Shown: in pieces, positions 37,975 through 38,370 of the stretch
Numbering within the stretch: position 1 is the stretch's first letter
How the letters are laid out: each line of letters begins with the position of its first letter
DNA from: DATKGL01 sp035510795
GTDB lineage: Bacteria; Patescibacteriota; Saccharimonadia; Saccharimonadales; UBA4665
Length of the DNA stretch: 38,370 bases
Assembly (NCBI GenBank): GCA_035510795.1
Contig: DATKGL010000024.1
Span: 1-38,370 of the forward strand
Reading direction: 5' to 3'
The notes under the pieces: model-generated
What the model was told of the DNA's origin: nothing
What the model saw: only the letters and a program-made list of their open reading frames with translations
Databases searched by the model: none
Translations under genes and position numbers: made by a program

Positions 37975-38370
37975 TCAGGATAGAATTGCCCTAGGAACCG
38001 CCTGGCGCAACTTGGACAAACGAGCATTAAAACTCTGGGCAGCACCGTCCAGCCCAAGCACCTTCAGGGCTCCAACCAGAACGTACAGCTGGTCAACCTG
38101 GATGGACGTCGGCTGGGACGATTGTTCGGCCTGATGAAAAAAATACTCAACTTTATCAACTAACCACTTTTCCTGTTCGGGCTGAATCTGATTAGTGCTT
38201 ATCTCGGTCGGTTTAGTGCTATGAACAAGCTCTAATGACCGGGCACTGCGATTACGCTTTTGTAGATGCCCGCGCCTGATTAAACTATTAACATGCAGAG
38301 ACACCGTGGCGACGGAATTGTAGTTTAGGCCATCCATTATTTCCCGGTAGCTAGGGCTATAGCCATGACT
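37975..38370 (-). CDS. LexA-like winged-helix regulator, 5' end cut by the window
   Basis: 131 residues visible; reading continues past the window edge. The start of the visible part, SHGYSPSYREIMDGLNYNSV followed by ATVSLHVNSLIRRGHLQKR, is the LexA-type N-terminal winged helix (GYSPxxREI). The rest (EKWLVDKVEYFFHQAEQSSQ and on to AQSFNARLSKLRQAV) is helical, with no S24 peptidase domain, so it is not a self-cleaving LexA. It may be a stand-alone transcription regulator. Its 3' end has a rearranged copy at 37121-37173. Confidence 0.8.
   Translation of the reverse strand, partial: SHGYSPSYREIMDGLNYNSVATVSLHVNSLIRRGHLQKRNRSARSLELVHSTKPTEISTNQIQPEQEKWLVDKVEYFFHQAEQSSQPTSIQVDQLYVLVGALKVLGLDGAAQSFNARLSKLRQAVPRAILS

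Overview
The window looks like chromosome from a small-genome Patescibacteria (CPR) bacterium, most likely a Saccharibacterium (TM7). This is inferred from the gene complement, not from a search. The evidence is: compact gene order with few-base gaps; CPR-type proteins with one membrane segment or a tail anchor; a short S-adenosylmethionine synthetase; a small archaeal-type AspRS; a VirB4/TraG-type ATPase beside chaperone genes; and small proteins of kinds I associate with Saccharibacteria.

Layout. 1-2.7 kb (minus strand): tRNA-Lys, then an operon read from an excellent promoter at 2.58 kb: a RimK-associated aspartyl-type protease, RimK, a DUF192 protein and a membrane protein. A 38-residue membrane peptide lies upstream. 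2.8-7.1 kb: heat-shock operon hrcA-grpE-dnaK-dnaJ under a perfect CIRCE operator. 7.2-12.6 kb: conjugation-type ATPase, ftsH, tilS. 12.7-14.1 kb: tRNA-Met, a VapBC-type toxin-antitoxin pair and a Nudix hydrolase. 14.1-15.2 kb: metK behind a SAM riboswitch candidate. 15.3-18.8 kb: membrane esterase, a 27-residue microgene with a perfect consensus promoter and its own terminator, initiator tRNA, an FtsB/DivIC-like protein, tRNA-Ile2(CAU) and a dus gene. 18.8-27.3 kb: lineage-type hypothetical proteins, an ABC-2 exporter, a MurC-like ligase and two tail-anchored proteins. 27.5-32.7 kb: aspS, a CBS-domain CorC-like protein, a DsbA-like oxidoreductase and a CPA2 antiporter. 32.8-38.4 kb is accessory: a replication-relaxation-type protein, a B12-riboswitch operon (DUF4430 protein plus DUF6580-like membrane protein), a cupin, a Fic protein, an RHH/RelE toxin-antitoxin pair, gene debris and a LexA-like regulator cut by the window end.

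How it fits together. The housekeeping part covers protein quality control (DnaK system, FtsH), decoding (all three CAU-anticodon tRNAs plus TilS, Dus and AspRS), SAM synthesis and envelope functions. Two metabolite switches, SAM before metK and cobalamin before the DUF4430 gene, share one compact output design: a hairpin whose 3' arm contains the Shine-Dalgarno sequence, followed by six U and then directly by ATG. Several accessory and toxin-antitoxin genes have an ATG only 6-9 nt after a -10 box, which suggests leaderless mRNAs. The most interesting candidates are the B12-controlled two-gene uptake module, the 27-residue microgene, the shared riboswitch design, and the Fic protein that has lost its catalytic histidine and sits under a 10-bp inverted-repeat operator.
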